Of a stretch of DNA of 20,261 bases, positions 1 through 8,185 are shown piece by piece. The notes beneath the pieces are model-generated. The model saw nothing but the letters and a program-made list of their open reading frames with translations, ran no database searches and was not told the DNA's origin. Where the stretch lies: the NCBI GenBank assembly GCA_964477295.1, contig CAYZEZ010000054.1, forward strand, positions 1 through 20,261, in the 5' to 3' direction. This DNA comes from CAYZEZ01 sp964477295. Lineage in GTDB: Bacteria; Bacteroidota; Bacteroidia; Bacteroidales; SM23-62. Position 1 is the stretch's first letter; each line of letters begins with the position of its first letter. A program made the position numbers and the translations under genes.

Positions 1-1
1 T

Positions 2-985
2 GAAACGGGTGATCAACCTGATGACACACTTTTTGTTGAAACAGTTGAGGCCGGGGACAATATTGCGCAGGTCTCTCCGGATGAATATTATATGCTGCAT
101 TCTGTTTTCTTCGATTTCGATGATTATACTTTAAAAGATGAAGCCATGGAGGAAGTGGAGCGGCTGTTGGAAGTGATGTTAAAGTATCCTGAGATTGGAG
201 TGGAACTAACGGGTCATGCCGATGCAGTAGGGGCGGATGAATACAACATCCGGTTGTCGAATAAAAGGGCCCAGGCCGTTATGGATTACCTTGTACAGCA
301 TGGAATAGAATCATCCAGGGTTAGAGTGATTGGTGCCGGGGAGGCAGCCCCTGTTGCTCTGAATAAATATGAGGACGGAACCGATAGTCCTGAAGGAAGA
401 AGGCTGAACAGGCATGTTTCCATCAAATTGATCAACCTGCAGCACGATAACATTTTTGTTGCCGATATATTTGTACCTGCCAGGTTAAGGCCCAGGTTTG
501 ACATGTCATATTCAGTAATACTGATCCAGAGTGATTCTTTTGTAGATACCATCCCGGATGAATTTGAGGGCGAGCAGATTGCGCTGATCATTACTGATTC
601 AGCTTACATATACACAGCAGGCAGTTTTAATCGAAAGGTTGAAGCGATGAAAATGCTGAATGAAGCCATTGATAAAGGATACAAGGATGCCATGATGCTG
701 GAGAAACAGGATCTTGAAGATCTGATACGCGAATTGTCGAGTGACGACCTTCCCGTCACCATTACATACACCATCCAGATAATGGCCCTGGAACATCCCG
801 TCGATGTGAGTTACTTTTCTAACCTTGATAGAGTTCGGAAATTTCAGGGAAGAGATGGATTGTACCGTTATGTATACGGGGAATTTGATCATATCGATGA
901 AGCGTTAAAATTATTGCCTGAAATTCAAGGCATGGGCTATTCCGATGCATTCATTATGTACCTGGCCCGTTACGATAATTTGTAA
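2..985 (+). CDS. OmpA-like / double SPOR-like envelope protein, 5' end outside window
   Basis: The frame is open from base 2, so the N-terminus lies upstream and the ATG at 92 is internal; 327 residues are visible. An OmpA-like C-terminal domain runs from about nt 92 to 435. It contains GHAD (Asp codon at 221) and NKRAQAV (Arg codon at 266), 15 residues apart, the spacing of the Asp/Arg pair that binds diaminopimelate in OmpA-family proteins. It ends with the typical PEGRRLNRHV. Two SPOR-like segments follow: SYSVILIQSD... (about nt 505-700) and YTIQIMALEH... (about nt 765-980), ending in YRYVYGEF and GYSDAFIM. The protein probably anchors an outer-membrane or periplasmic complex to peptidoglycan. 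It is a tandem paralogue of the gene at 1129, which suggests that TPR and PD40 domains precede the visible part, but this cannot be seen here. Confidence 0.85.
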   Translation, partial: ETGDQPDDTLFVETVEAGDNIAQVSPDEYYMLHSVFFDFDDYTLKDEAMEEVERLLEVMLKYPEIGVELTGHADAVGADEYNIRLSNKRAQAVMDYLVQHGIESSRVRVIGAGEAAPVALNKYEDGTDSPEGRRLNRHVSIKLINLQHDNIFVADIFVPARLRPRFDMSYSVILIQSDSFVDTIPDEFEGEQIALIITDSAYIYTAGSFNRKVEAMKMLNEAIDKGYKDAMMLEKQDLEDLIRELSSDDLPVTITYTIQIMALEHPVDVSYFSNLDRVRKFQGRDGLYRYVYGEFDHIDEALKLLPEIQGMGYSDAFIMYLARYDNL

Positions 986-1037
986 GTCGTGAGTCCTATC
1001 GGAAAACAAGTTTGAAGGACAATCGCTTCGCTTCTCC

Positions 1038-1069
1038 TGAAACGAATAAATTTATTTATATTCGTTTCA
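1038..1069. terminator. AT-rich inverted repeat between the two OmpA-family genes
   Basis: TGAAACGAATA at 1038-1048 is perfectly complementary to TATTCGTTTCA at 1059-1069, with a 10-base AT loop. It lies 52 bases after the stop of the upstream gene and 59 bases before the next start. It may end or attenuate transcription between the paralogues. There is no clear T-tract, so the terminator label is tentative. Confidence 0.4.
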
Positions 1070-1128
1070 TATATTCCTTATTCTGCCGTAAGTTTAATTT
1101 ATTACAACCCTGCTAATATTACTGTTTT

Positions 1129-3228
1129 ATGAAATATTTATTTTCAATCCTGGCCTGCTTGTTTTTTTCCTGTAATGTAAATTTTGCGCAGTATTCAAAG
1201 GAATTCAAAAAGCAATTCTCAGATGCAGAATTCCTGATGTGGAGCGAAGATTATTATGGCGCAATGGAGATTTATAAAGTGATGCTCGAGGAAGCACCTG
1301 AAAACTATAATATTAATTATCTTATCGGGATGTGTTATCTGAATATTCCGGGATATAACGAACTGGCCATGCAGCATTTCAAAATAGCCCAGTTTGGTAT
1401 ATCCGATAAATACAGTCAAGGCTCATACCGGGAAGAAAGAGCCCCGCCCGAGACATTATACGGATTGGGACGGTGCCATCATATAAATAACCAGTTTGAG
1501 GATGCCATTTCCTATTACCTGGAATACAGGAACCGTATGATCGATCCCGATTTCGCTGACCTGGAATATGTTAATAAACAGATTGAAGCGTGTGAAAATG
1601 CCAGGGTGATGATCGCTGAGCCCAGGGGGGTTGAAATGATTGATGTGGGACCATCCCCTTCATTTTCGGGTAATGCCTACCGACCGGTATTTTGCGGGAA
1701 TGATTCCACCCTGATCTATATGTCGGATGAGCCTGTAAGGCACTCAATTCTTATAACACATCTTGAAAGTGGAGGATGGTCAGATCCTGTGCCATTAAAT
1801 AACCAAATCGGATCAGCCGGAGATTGTTTTATTAACTCGGTATCTGATGATGGACGGGAATTATATATTTCACGAACAGATAATTTTGATTCCGATATTT
1901 ATGTATGTTTTTGCCAGCAAGGGACATGGTCCCCTATGCATAAGCTTAATAAAAATATAAATACTATCTATTACGAATCCCACGCATGTGTTTCTCCTGA
2001 TGGAAAAAGGCTCTATTTTACCAGTAACAGGAAAGGTGGTCAGGGCGCACTGGATATCTACGTATCTGAAAAAGACGAGAAAGGGGATTGGGGAAAAGCG
2101 GTCAATATCGGGCCGCTGATTAATACACCCTATAACGAAGAGAGTCCGTTTATTGCAGACGATAATATAACGCTTTATTTCAGCTCACAAGGGCACAGTA
2201 CTATGGGCGGATTTGACGTTTTTTATACGGTTTTAAGACCGGATGGGACCTGGACTATTCCTGAGAATCTTGGATATCCGGTTAATTCTACCGGTGATGA
2301 TATCAATTTCGTACCGGTTGATTCTAAGGATAATATGTTTGTCGCAGCCCGGCTGAATGAAAATAACCAATTAGTGGTCCAGCACATCAGGTTTTTAAGT
2401 AACGAAGAGATGCAGTTGCTGGCGGATAAGAAAGAAGAACCGGAGGAGAAACCCGCACCGAAGGTACCTCCGCGTGCATTAGCCCGTGGGGAAGAGCACA
2501 TTGCCATGACTACACCGGCCAATAATGCACTGGTGATCAATCATATTATGTTTGGATATAATAGCACTGATCTGTCAGCAGATGCAAAGGAAGAGGTTGA
2601 CAGGCTGTATATGATCATGGACCAGTATAAAGACCTGACAGTGGAATTGGTTGGTCATGCTGATGCAAAAGGATCAGATGCTTACAACCTGGCGCTGACT
2701 GAGAAAAGATCCGGGGCAGTAGGCCGGTACCTGATCGAAAAGGGCATTGATGAAGGACGGTTAGTATTGACCGGGGCAGGAGAATCGGGTTTTATTGCTA
2801 TCAATGAAAACCCGGATGGATCCGATAATCCGGAGGGCAGGAAGCTGAACAGGTATGTTGAAATAAAGCTTTCCAATTATGAAGGGTTGAATTTAACCAT
2901 AGAGGATATTTTTGTTCCTGATGCACTCAAGGCAGGGAAAGGCATGGAGTTCTCATCCTTTATTAATAAGGAGAAAGTTAAGGAATCTGGTATCCCTGCC
3001 TCACAGAGGGTTTATACGATCCAGATCATGGCCCTGAAGAATCCGAAGGATCCCGGTTTTTTTAATAACATTGGCCCGGTAAAGCAGTACGAGGGCCAGG
3101 ATGGTTTATACCGGTACGTTGTGGGTGAGTACCAGGGCATTCAGGCTGCAATGGAAGCCTTACCGGCGATAAAGCAGCTGGGTTATAAGGATGCGTTTAT
3201 TATGAACGTGAAGCACTATGAAGAGTGA
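1129..3228 (+). CDS. TPR-PD40-OmpA-SPOR envelope protein (PorE-like architecture)
   Basis: The 699-residue protein starts with a signal peptide ending around NFAQ|YS. TPR-like helices occupy about residues 25-165 (AMEIYKVMLEEAP, DAISYYLEYRN). A PD40/WD40-like beta-propeller follows at about 185-425, with blades such as SPDGKRLYFTSN and TLYFSSQGHSTMGGFDVF. A charged Pro/Glu linker (about 435-450) leads to an OmpA-like domain (about 468-580). Its Asp512 (GHAD) and Arg527 (EKRSGAV) are 15 residues apart, as in peptidoglycan-binding OmpA domains. A SPOR-like domain ends the protein (about 628-695, YTIQIMAL to GYKDAFIM). The order TPR, propeller, OmpA resembles PorE, the peptidoglycan anchor of the type IX secretion system, but there is no carboxypeptidase-regulatory-like domain and there is an added SPOR-like end. 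A role in anchoring an outer-membrane machine is therefore inference. The stop codon lies inside a 7-bp repeat array. Confidence 0.92.
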   Translation: MKYLFSILACLFFSCNVNFAQYSKEFKKQFSDAEFLMWSEDYYGAMEIYKVMLEEAPENYNINYLIGMCYLNIPGYNELAMQHFKIAQFGISDKYSQGSYREERAPPETLYGLGRCHHINNQFEDAISYYLEYRNRMIDPDFADLEYVNKQIEACENARVMIAEPRGVEMIDVGPSPSFSGNAYRPVFCGNDSTLIYMSDEPVRHSILITHLESGGWSDPVPLNNQIGSAGDCFINSVSDDGRELYISRTDNFDSDIYVCFCQQGTWSPMHKLNKNINTIYYESHACVSPDGKRLYFTSNRKGGQGALDIYVSEKDEKGDWGKAVNIGPLINTPYNEESPFIADDNITLYFSSQGHSTMGGFDVFYTVLRPDGTWTIPENLGYPVNSTGDDINFVPVDSKDNMFVAARLNENNQLVVQHIRFLSNEEMQLLADKKEEPEEKPAPKVPPRALARGEEHIAMTTPANNALVINHIMFGYNSTDLSADAKEEVDRLYMIMDQYKDLTVELVGHADAKGSDAYNLALTEKRSGAVGRYLIEKGIDEGRLVLTGAGESGFIAINENPDGSDNPEGRKLNRYVEIKLSNYEGLNLTIEDIFVPDALKAGKGMEFSSFINKEKVKESGIPASQRVYTIQIMALKNPKDPGFFNNIGPVKQYEGQDGLYRYVVGEYQGIQAAMEALPAIKQLGYKDAFIMNVKHYEE

Positions 3229-3268
3229 AGAGTGAGGAGTGAAGAGTGAAGAGTGAGGAGTGAGTGGT
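3220..3268 (+). repeat. 7-bp tandem repeat, GAAGAGT type, overlapping a stop codon
   Basis: Seven consecutive heptamers: GAAGAGT, GAAGAGT, GAGGAGT, GAAGAGT, GAAGAGT, GAGGAGT, GAGTGGT. The last two sense codons (Glu-Glu) and the TGA stop (3226-3228) of the preceding gene are made of the first two units. Every unit boundary in the array supplies a TGA. Confidence 0.9.
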
Positions 3269-3291
3269 GTGATTGGTGAATTGAAAAAACA

Positions 3292-3361
3292 CTGAGCGCT
3301 GAATGCTGAACACTGAAACGCTGAACGCTGAACACGGAACCCTAACGCTGAACACTGAACT
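3292..3361 (+). repeat. 7-bp tandem repeat, CTGAACR type
   Basis: About ten units of the type CTGAACG or CTGAACA, some degenerate (CTGAGCG, CTGAATG, CTGAAACG, CGGAACC). The array fills the gap between two convergent genes and abuts the kinase stop at 3364-3366. It is a second, sequence-distinct heptamer family directly after the array at 3220. Confidence 0.85.
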
Positions 3362-3363
3362 CC

Positions 3364-4479
3364 TTAATCCCTGTTCAGCATACTAAGAGCATAGGCGTAG
3401 GCTCCAATCCCCACTGCTTTACTCGTCCCGAGCCTGCTTATCCCAATTGCGGTTCGTTTCAAGGGATCGTAGGGGATTTTTTTACTGGTCCCGGGAACCG
3501 TTATTTTCTTCTTTTCACCCTTAAGGAATTGTTCCAGTTCTGCATCATCTTCAAGATTGAAAGTTTTCATGTCGATCCGGGGTATCTTTTCTCCGCTCAT
3601 GGTTTGCAACTGGCTGTTCATCTCATTTACCAGTGAAGGCAGGAAAAGAGATGAAGCTCCTGTCAGGCCACCCCCAATGACGATCGGAGCATCCAGGAGG
3701 GTAATGGAATTGGCCAGTGCATCGCCGACCACCACACCCAGTTCGTTGAATGCTTCGAGGGCGGCTTCCTGGTTTCCTTCGCGGATTCCTGTGCCAATCT
3801 CAAATATATCCCTGGGGCTGGGTGGTTCCTGACCTGCCTTTCCCGATCTATTCATATATACACGTTGTACTGCACGGATACTGGCTCCTTCTTCTGCAAA
3901 TGACCCGGGATGGATCCTGTTCCTGAGGCACCAGACCTCTGCCGCTGCAGAGTTGTCACCCAGATATAGTTGTCCGTCATATACTATCCCGCCACCAAAT
4001 CCCGTTCCCAGGGTGATCCCAAACAGGTTCCTGTATCTTTTGGGGCTGCCGTTTTCCTCCAGCAGGTTATTCAGGTAGGGAAGAAATCCTGCAATGGCTT
4101 CGCCATATACAAACAGGTCTCCATCGTTATTCAGGTAGACGGGTATTTTGAATTGCTCTTCCAGCATTGGCCCCAAAGCCACACCTCCCCTGAATGCAGG
4201 CAGGTTGGTCAGGTCGCCAATGATCCCGGCAGGGTAATCGGCCGGTCCAGGAAAAGCAAAACTGATGGCCGCCGGATCTGACGGGATCAGTTCCTTAACC
4301 CTTTTGAAGCCCTCCGTTATTGTGCCCAGGCACTTTCCCAGGTGGTTAGCATTGGAAGGAAGGCAGACGGGCTCTATGATCTCTTCATTGGCCCGTACGG
4401 CAGAAAAAACAAAATTTGTGCCTCCTGCATCCAGGGTCATTACGATCCGCCTGTCGGCGTTATATTTAACTGTAGTCAT
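3364..4479 (-). CDS. ROK-family sugar kinase-like protein lacking the usual zinc motif
   Basis: The 371-residue protein has the ROK/actin-fold phosphate-binding motif DAGGTN (17-22), FPGPADYPAGIIGDLTN (76-92), a catalytic-type Asp in NND (119), and the glycine-rich GTGFGGG (158-164). ROK kinases phosphorylate hexoses such as glucose, fructose or N-acetyl sugars. The usual CxCGxxGCxE zinc-binding segment should fall at about 180-200. Here the sequence is EVWCLRNRIHPGSFAEE, with one Cys only, so zinc is probably not bound in the usual way. An insertion of about 20 residues (137-150) precedes the glycine motif. The gene lies downstream of a sugar permease on the same strand with 132 bases between them, which suggests uptake followed by phosphorylation; the substrate is unknown. 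The ATG at 4479 was chosen; Met14 is an alternative start. It lacks a Shine-Dalgarno, as is usual in this phylum. Confidence 0.85.
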   Translation of the reverse strand: MTTVKYNADRRIVMTLDAGGTNFVFSAVRANEEIIEPVCLPSNANHLGKCLGTITEGFKRVKELIPSDPAAISFAFPGPADYPAGIIGDLTNLPAFRGGVALGPMLEEQFKIPVYLNNDGDLFVYGEAIAGFLPYLNNLLEENGSPKRYRNLFGITLGTGFGGGIVYDGQLYLGDNSAAAEVWCLRNRIHPGSFAEEGASIRAVQRVYMNRSGKAGQEPPSPRDIFEIGTGIREGNQEAALEAFNELGVVVGDALANSITLLDAPIVIGGGLTGASSLFLPSLVNEMNSQLQTMSGEKIPRIDMKTFNLEDDAELEQFLKGEKKKITVPGTSKKIPYDPLKRTAIGISRLGTSKAVGIGAYAYALSMLNRD

Positions 4480-4494
4480 GGTGGTTGGTTTTTA

Positions 4495-4522
4495 GTTCTT
4501 TGTTCTTCGTTCCTGGTTCTTC
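4495..4522. repeat. Four 7-bp repeats, GTTCTTY type
   Basis: GTTCTTT, GTTCTTC, GTTCCTG, GTTCTTC in direct succession just upstream of the kinase start (minus strand). This is the only heptamer array here that carries no TGA on either strand. Confidence 0.75.
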
Positions 4523-4609
4523 CGGTTCACGATTGCTCGGCACGCACGAGGCCACAATCACAACCTCCCTTGCGAATTCGAACCATTTGCCTTCGGCGAA
4601 TGCTTCTCA

Positions 4610-4629
4610 TTTCACGATTCACGATTCAC
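4610..4629 (-). repeat. 7-bp repeat, TGAATCG type, encoding the permease C-terminus
   Basis: About two and a half copies of GATTCAC on the + strand (4616-4622, 4623-4629 and a partial copy at 4610-4615). On the minus strand they encode the last residues (VNRES) and the TGA stop (4614-4612) of the permease. Confidence 0.8.
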
Positions 4630-5760
4630 TTTCAAAGATACCCATCCAATATAGAGCAGTGCCGCCAGGGGTACAAGCATTCCCATAAGCACAGAACTTT
4701 TATCCGAAATAATCCCCATTACAGGTGGCAGTACGGCTCCACCCAGGATGGCAGTGATCATGAGTCCCGATAATTCATTCGCCCGGTCCGGCATCCTGTC
4801 AACTGTAATAGAGAATATCAGCGGGAAAATATTGGCAAAACCCATCCCGATAATAAATGAGCTGATAAATCCTATACTTTTTATTCCAATAAACAAACCG
4901 GCAATCCCGACAAGGGAAACGAAAACGCTGATTAGAAGGAAGTGTTTGGCTTTCAGCCAGTTCAGGACGATCCCGCCGATAAATCTGCCTGACATGATGG
5001 CCAGGAAAAACAAGCCGGTCCCGGCGAGTCCTATCTCCTGTATGTTCAAACCAAACTGTTCTTCCAGGTACAATGCCATCCCGGAGCTCATACATATTTC
5101 TGCTCCCACATACACGAATATCCCGATCACCATCATCAATACATAACCGTTTCTGAGCAGTGAGAAGCAGGACCTGAAAGTGGCAGGTTCGGTTTTATTG
5201 GTTTTGTCCTCCTTTATACCGGAGGTGGATACAATAACAATAGTGATGAGTATTGTGATGGCATATATGGGGAAGATGACCGACCAGTCGAGGTCAAAAT
5301 AATTCTTTACCAGCAGCGGGATCCCGGCAGTGGATAATGTGCCGATTGCTTTAATGAACTGGCCGAGCGTCAGGTTACGGGAGTATTTTCCTACAGGTGA
5401 CACATCCCGCATGATTGGATTTCCGGAAACCTGGAGGAAGGTAGCACCGGCACCCAGGAAAGCCACGGCAATAATCAATACAATAAAATGATTAAGCCCG
5501 CCCAGCCATGGGAGACCTACACCAAGTACGGCGAGGATGAGTCCTGATAGAAGCACGAATAATTTACCCCGTTTATCCTGGACGATTCCCATGGGTATTG
5601 AGAGCAGGCCGAACATCAGGAAACCGGTCATGGGCAGCATCTGGGCAACTGCATTAGAGATATTGAAGGTATCCTTTGCAAGTCCTACCAGCGGACCGAC
5701 TGCGTCGGCGAATCCCATGGCAAGGAATACCAGGAATATGGAAAATGATTTGTATTTCAT
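4612..5760 (-). CDS. MFS sugar permease of the FucP/FGHS type
   Basis: The 382-residue protein is almost entirely hydrophobic, with about 12 transmembrane segments. The start MKYKSFSIFLVFLAMGFADAVGP is typical of the fucose-galactose-glucose:H+ symporter group. An MFS loop motif (GIVQDKRGKL, 58-67), a GNP motif after the fourth helix (ATFLQVSGNP, 106-115) and a C-half GGAVLPPVMGIISD signature also fit. It is expected to import a monosaccharide with protons across the inner membrane. The ROK kinase gene downstream would phosphorylate the product. The last residues, VNRES, are encoded by a heptamer repeat, and the same VNRES tail occurs on the small ORF at 5857. This suggests that repeat expansion has overwritten the original 3' end. 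Substrate specificity cannot be read from the sequence. Confidence 0.88.
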   Translation of the reverse strand: MKYKSFSIFLVFLAMGFADAVGPLVGLAKDTFNISNAVAQMLPMTGFLMFGLLSIPMGIVQDKRGKLFVLLSGLILAVLGVGLPWLGGLNHFIVLIIAVAFLGAGATFLQVSGNPIMRDVSPVGKYSRNLTLGQFIKAIGTLSTAGIPLLVKNYFDLDWSVIFPIYAITILITIVIVSTSGIKEDKTNKTEPATFRSCFSLLRNGYVLMMVIGIFVYVGAEICMSSGMALYLEEQFGLNIQEIGLAGTGLFFLAIMSGRFIGGIVLNWLKAKHFLLISVFVSLVGIAGLFIGIKSIGFISSFIIGMGFANIFPLIFSITVDRMPDRANELSGLMITAILGGAVLPPVMGIISDKSSVLMGMLVPLAALLYIGWVSLKVNRES

Positions 5761-5764
5761 GGGG

Positions 5765-5800
5765 AATTTGGAATGACTAAAATTTGGAATGACTAGAATT
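5765..5800. repeat. Two and a fraction 16-bp direct repeats upstream of the permease
   Basis: AATTTGGAATGACTAA at 5765-5780 is followed by AATTTGGAATGACTAG at 5781-5796 and a partial third copy. They begin 5 bases upstream of the permease start, within its leader. An operator or simple slippage repeat is possible; no function is shown. Confidence 0.7.
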
Positions 5801-5839
5801 TATCAGCATTAAAGTTAAAATTAATTTCGTGACTCACGC

Positions 5840-5874
5840 GATTCACGATTCACGATTCACGATTCACGATTCAC
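5840..5874 (-). repeat. Five perfect 7-bp repeats, TGAATCG type
   Basis: GATTCAC is repeated at 5840, 5847, 5854, 5861 and 5868, with a degenerate GACTCAC at 5831. Read on the minus strand, it gives the C-terminal VNRES and TGA stop of the small ORF. It is the same heptamer as at 4610-4629, 1.2 kb away. Confidence 0.9.
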
Positions 5875-6063
5875 GGTTTCCCGATCACCTAATTTCAGGT
5901 AAAAATCTGTCAGGGTATCGATCATAGTGGTGCGAATAAACGTAATCCCGCCTTTTGTGCCGGGATCGGGCGGTTCGAGGGGTATGTTTATTGAGTCCAT
6001 CTGGGCGAAGTTTGTTAAGGTGAATACGGAAAAGATCAGGGACATTTTAAGTCTCTGGAACAT
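5857..6063 (-). CDS. Small predicted secreted peptide, repeat-derived C-terminus
   Basis: A 68-residue ORF begins with a plausible signal peptide (MFQRLKMSLIFSVFTLTNFAQ, cleavage after FAQ), leaving about 47 residues. The mature part, MDSINIPLEPPDPGTKGGITF followed by a Thr/Asp-rich stretch, matches no family I recognise. The last five residues (VNRES) and stop come from the TGAATCG heptamer array, so the original protein may have been longer and cut by repeat growth. The signal peptide and lack of a competing frame favour a real gene, but short length makes this uncertain. It lies 97 bases upstream of the permease on the same strand, so co-transcription is possible. Confidence 0.4.
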   Translation of the reverse strand: MFQRLKMSLIFSVFTLTNFAQMDSINIPLEPPDPGTKGGITFIRTTMIDTLTDFYLKLGDRETVNRES

Positions 6064-6191
6064 AAGATAAATATAGTAATAAATAGCCTATTTGGCGTTG
6101 ATATATCTGGCAATCCGAGCCCTGTTCAGGTTATGTTATCTGCAGCTTGTACAAGATATAACCCGGGAAACAGTCTTTCATAATATATAAG

Positions 6192-6199
6192 TATATTTG
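6192..6199 (+). promoter_or_regulatory. Candidate Bacteroidota -7 box of the ABC exporter gene
   Basis: TATATTTG matches the Bacteroidetes -7 consensus TAnnTTTG and sits 46 bases before the GTG start. No good TTTG -33 element is found at the expected distance, so this is tentative. The rest of 6064-6191 shows nothing recognisable. Confidence 0.4.
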
Positions 6200-6245
6200 G
6201 ATGTTTTTATCTAATGTTGCAGTCTGCAAAAGAAACTAAATAACA

Positions 6246-8027
6246 GTGTCCATTAAAGCGGAAGTACCAAAGAAAAAAATAACCCTGACCGGGCTTAAAA
6301 ATGCATTTAAGCTTTACCGGTACATAAGGCCCTATGCATTTACCTTTATCCTGGGAATGTTTTTTCTCTTCGGAGGGTCGCTGGCAAGCCTGGCCTTCCC
6401 GAAATTACTGGGCGACCTGGTCAGTGCCGGTAATGAAGGGACTCTGGCCGAATCGCTGAACAGGATTGGACTTTACTTGGTTATTATACTTGTTGTTCAG
6501 GCTGTTTTTTCCTATTTCAGGACGGTTCTTTTTGTAAATGTTTCGGAAAAATCTCTTGCCAACCTGCGACAGGACACTTACAACCACCTGATCCGTCTTC
6601 CGCTGAAATTTTTCGAGCAGAAAAGGGTAGGGGAGCTGAACAGCAGGATCTCGGCTGACATTGCCCTTCTTCAGGATACCCTCACCTCAACGCTGGCGGA
6701 CTTCCTTCGTCAGATGATTATTATCATTGGGGGTGTAGCATACCTCCTTTTCATATCCAGCAGTCTTACACTCTTCATGCTGGCCATTCTGCCTGCCGTT
6801 GTACTTATGGTGTTTTTCTTCGGACGATTTATCCGGAAGTACTCCAGGGATATGCAAAAGGAGGTGGCTGTGTCAAATACAGTAGTTGAGGAGACCCTGC
6901 AGGGGATACGGAGTGTCAAGGCCTTTACCAACGAGTTCCTCGAAATGGGAAGGTACAGGGATAAAACACTTGAGATTGCCCGGCTGGGGATCAAAGGCGG
7001 GCTTTACAGGGGAGCTTTCTTTTCTTTTATGATCCTTGGTCTTTTCGGTTCCCTGGTGGCTGTAATCTGGCGTGGTTCTTCCCTTCTTGCTGCCGGGGAG
7101 ATGGACGCAGGTGAACTGTTCTCATTTGTATTGTATTCTGGATTTATTGGCGGTAATATAGGGGGAATGGCCGGAGTGATTACAAGGATGCAGCGTTTTA
7201 TAGGTGCAACGGAGGACCTGTTCGAGATATTTAATGAAAGTGAGGAACCTGTCCGGGAGATACAGGCCCTGGAACCGGAGGATTTGCTGTCCGGTCAGAT
7301 CAGTTTTAAAAAGGTAAGTTTCGCTTACCCTTCGAGGCCCGAAATGGAGGTAATTACCGACCTGAGTTTCATTATTAAGGAAAACCAGCTGGTTGCCCTG
7401 GTGGGGCCGAGCGGGGCAGGTAAAACCACAATTACATCGCTGCTGTTGCGCCTGCATGACCCCGTGAAAGGTGAGATCTGGATGAACGGAAAGAAAGCCC
7501 TCGACATTCCGCTTTCCGTCCTTCGCCGGCAGATTGCACTTGTGCCGCAGGATATCTTTCTGTTTGGCGGGAGCATACGGGAGAATATATCCTATGGAAG
7601 GCCGGGGGTCACGGAGGAAGAAATAAGGGAAGCTGCAAGGAAAGCCAATGCCCTGGAATTTATTGATCGTTTCCCGGAAAAGATGGATACTATTGTGGGG
7701 GAGAGGGGAACCCAGCTCAGCGGGGGACAGCGTCAGCGGGTTGCTATTGCAAGGGCCGTGCTGAAAGATCCGAAGATACTGATCCTCGACGAGGCTACTT
7801 CCTCGCTGGATTCCGAGTCTGAGGTACTGGTTCAGGATGCCCTTGAAAAATTGATGCAGGGCCGGACCTCCATTGTTATAGCCCATCGCCTTGCAACCGT
7901 AAGAAAAGCGGACAGTATCCTGGTAATTGACCACGGCCGCCTGGTCGAAAACGGAACCCACGAGGAACTGATGAAAATTCGATCCGGCATTTACCGCAAT
8001 CTGAGCGAACTGCAGTTTGCCGTATAG
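6246..8027 (+). CDS. ABC exporter, fused permease and ATPase (MsbA/multidrug-like)
   Basis: The 593-residue half-transporter has an N-terminal six-helix membrane domain (about residues 25-315) and a C-terminal ATPase (about 345-590). ATPase motifs are all present: Walker A GPSGAGKTT (387-395), Q-loop VPQDIFLFGG, signature LSGGQ (491-495), Walker B ILILDEA with Asp515-Glu516, D-loop SSLD, and H-loop His547 (IVIAHRL). It should work as a homodimer exporting lipids, drugs or peptides across the inner membrane. The substrate is not predictable; lipid A core flippase MsbA is one option but is not supported by context. The start is GTG at 6246; no in-frame ATG lies near it. Family-typical length, no truncation. 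The gene stands alone, 218 bases before the tRNA. Confidence 0.93.
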   Translation: MSIKAEVPKKKITLTGLKNAFKLYRYIRPYAFTFILGMFFLFGGSLASLAFPKLLGDLVSAGNEGTLAESLNRIGLYLVIILVVQAVFSYFRTVLFVNVSEKSLANLRQDTYNHLIRLPLKFFEQKRVGELNSRISADIALLQDTLTSTLADFLRQMIIIIGGVAYLLFISSSLTLFMLAILPAVVLMVFFFGRFIRKYSRDMQKEVAVSNTVVEETLQGIRSVKAFTNEFLEMGRYRDKTLEIARLGIKGGLYRGAFFSFMILGLFGSLVAVIWRGSSLLAAGEMDAGELFSFVLYSGFIGGNIGGMAGVITRMQRFIGATEDLFEIFNESEEPVREIQALEPEDLLSGQISFKKVSFAYPSRPEMEVITDLSFIIKENQLVALVGPSGAGKTTITSLLLRLHDPVKGEIWMNGKKALDIPLSVLRRQIALVPQDIFLFGGSIRENISYGRPGVTEEEIREAARKANALEFIDRFPEKMDTIVGERGTQLSGGQRQRVAIARAVLKDPKILILDEATSSLDSESEVLVQDALEKLMQGRTSIVIAHRLATVRKADSILVIDHGRLVENGTHEELMKIRSGIYRNLSELQFAV

Positions 8028-8156
8028 AAGTTTGACAGTATGATACCCTCCCCGGAAATTTGCAATGATCAAAGGGCGAAGCTTTTAGGTATCACAATAT
8101 CATAAAAAATGTCTGGTATTTCAATGTTTGAAAAGGTCAAGTCGACAAAAAAATAT

Positions 8157-8164
8157 TATATTTG
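8157..8164 (+). promoter_or_regulatory. Candidate -7 box of the tRNA gene
   Basis: TATATTTG matches the TAnnTTTG consensus and lies 86 bases upstream of the tRNA. A TTTG at 8127-8130 could be the -33 element, but the 26-base spacing is longer than usual. Confidence 0.45.
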
Positions 8165-8185
8165 CCTCCGCTTGTTTGGAACACG

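Noticed and set aside
3220..3361. Repeat arrays as a possible CRISPR
   Set aside because: Units are 7 bp with no spacers, and no cas genes are present.
4342..4773. 143-residue open frame on the + strand between kinase and permease
   Set aside because: It runs through antisense coding sequence and simple repeats, has low-complexity composition and no family match that I recognise.
7122..8072. 316-residue open frame on the minus strand inside the ABC exporter gene
   Set aside because: It is antisense to the ATPase domain, whose motifs are all intact on the + strand. The translation looks like no protein family.
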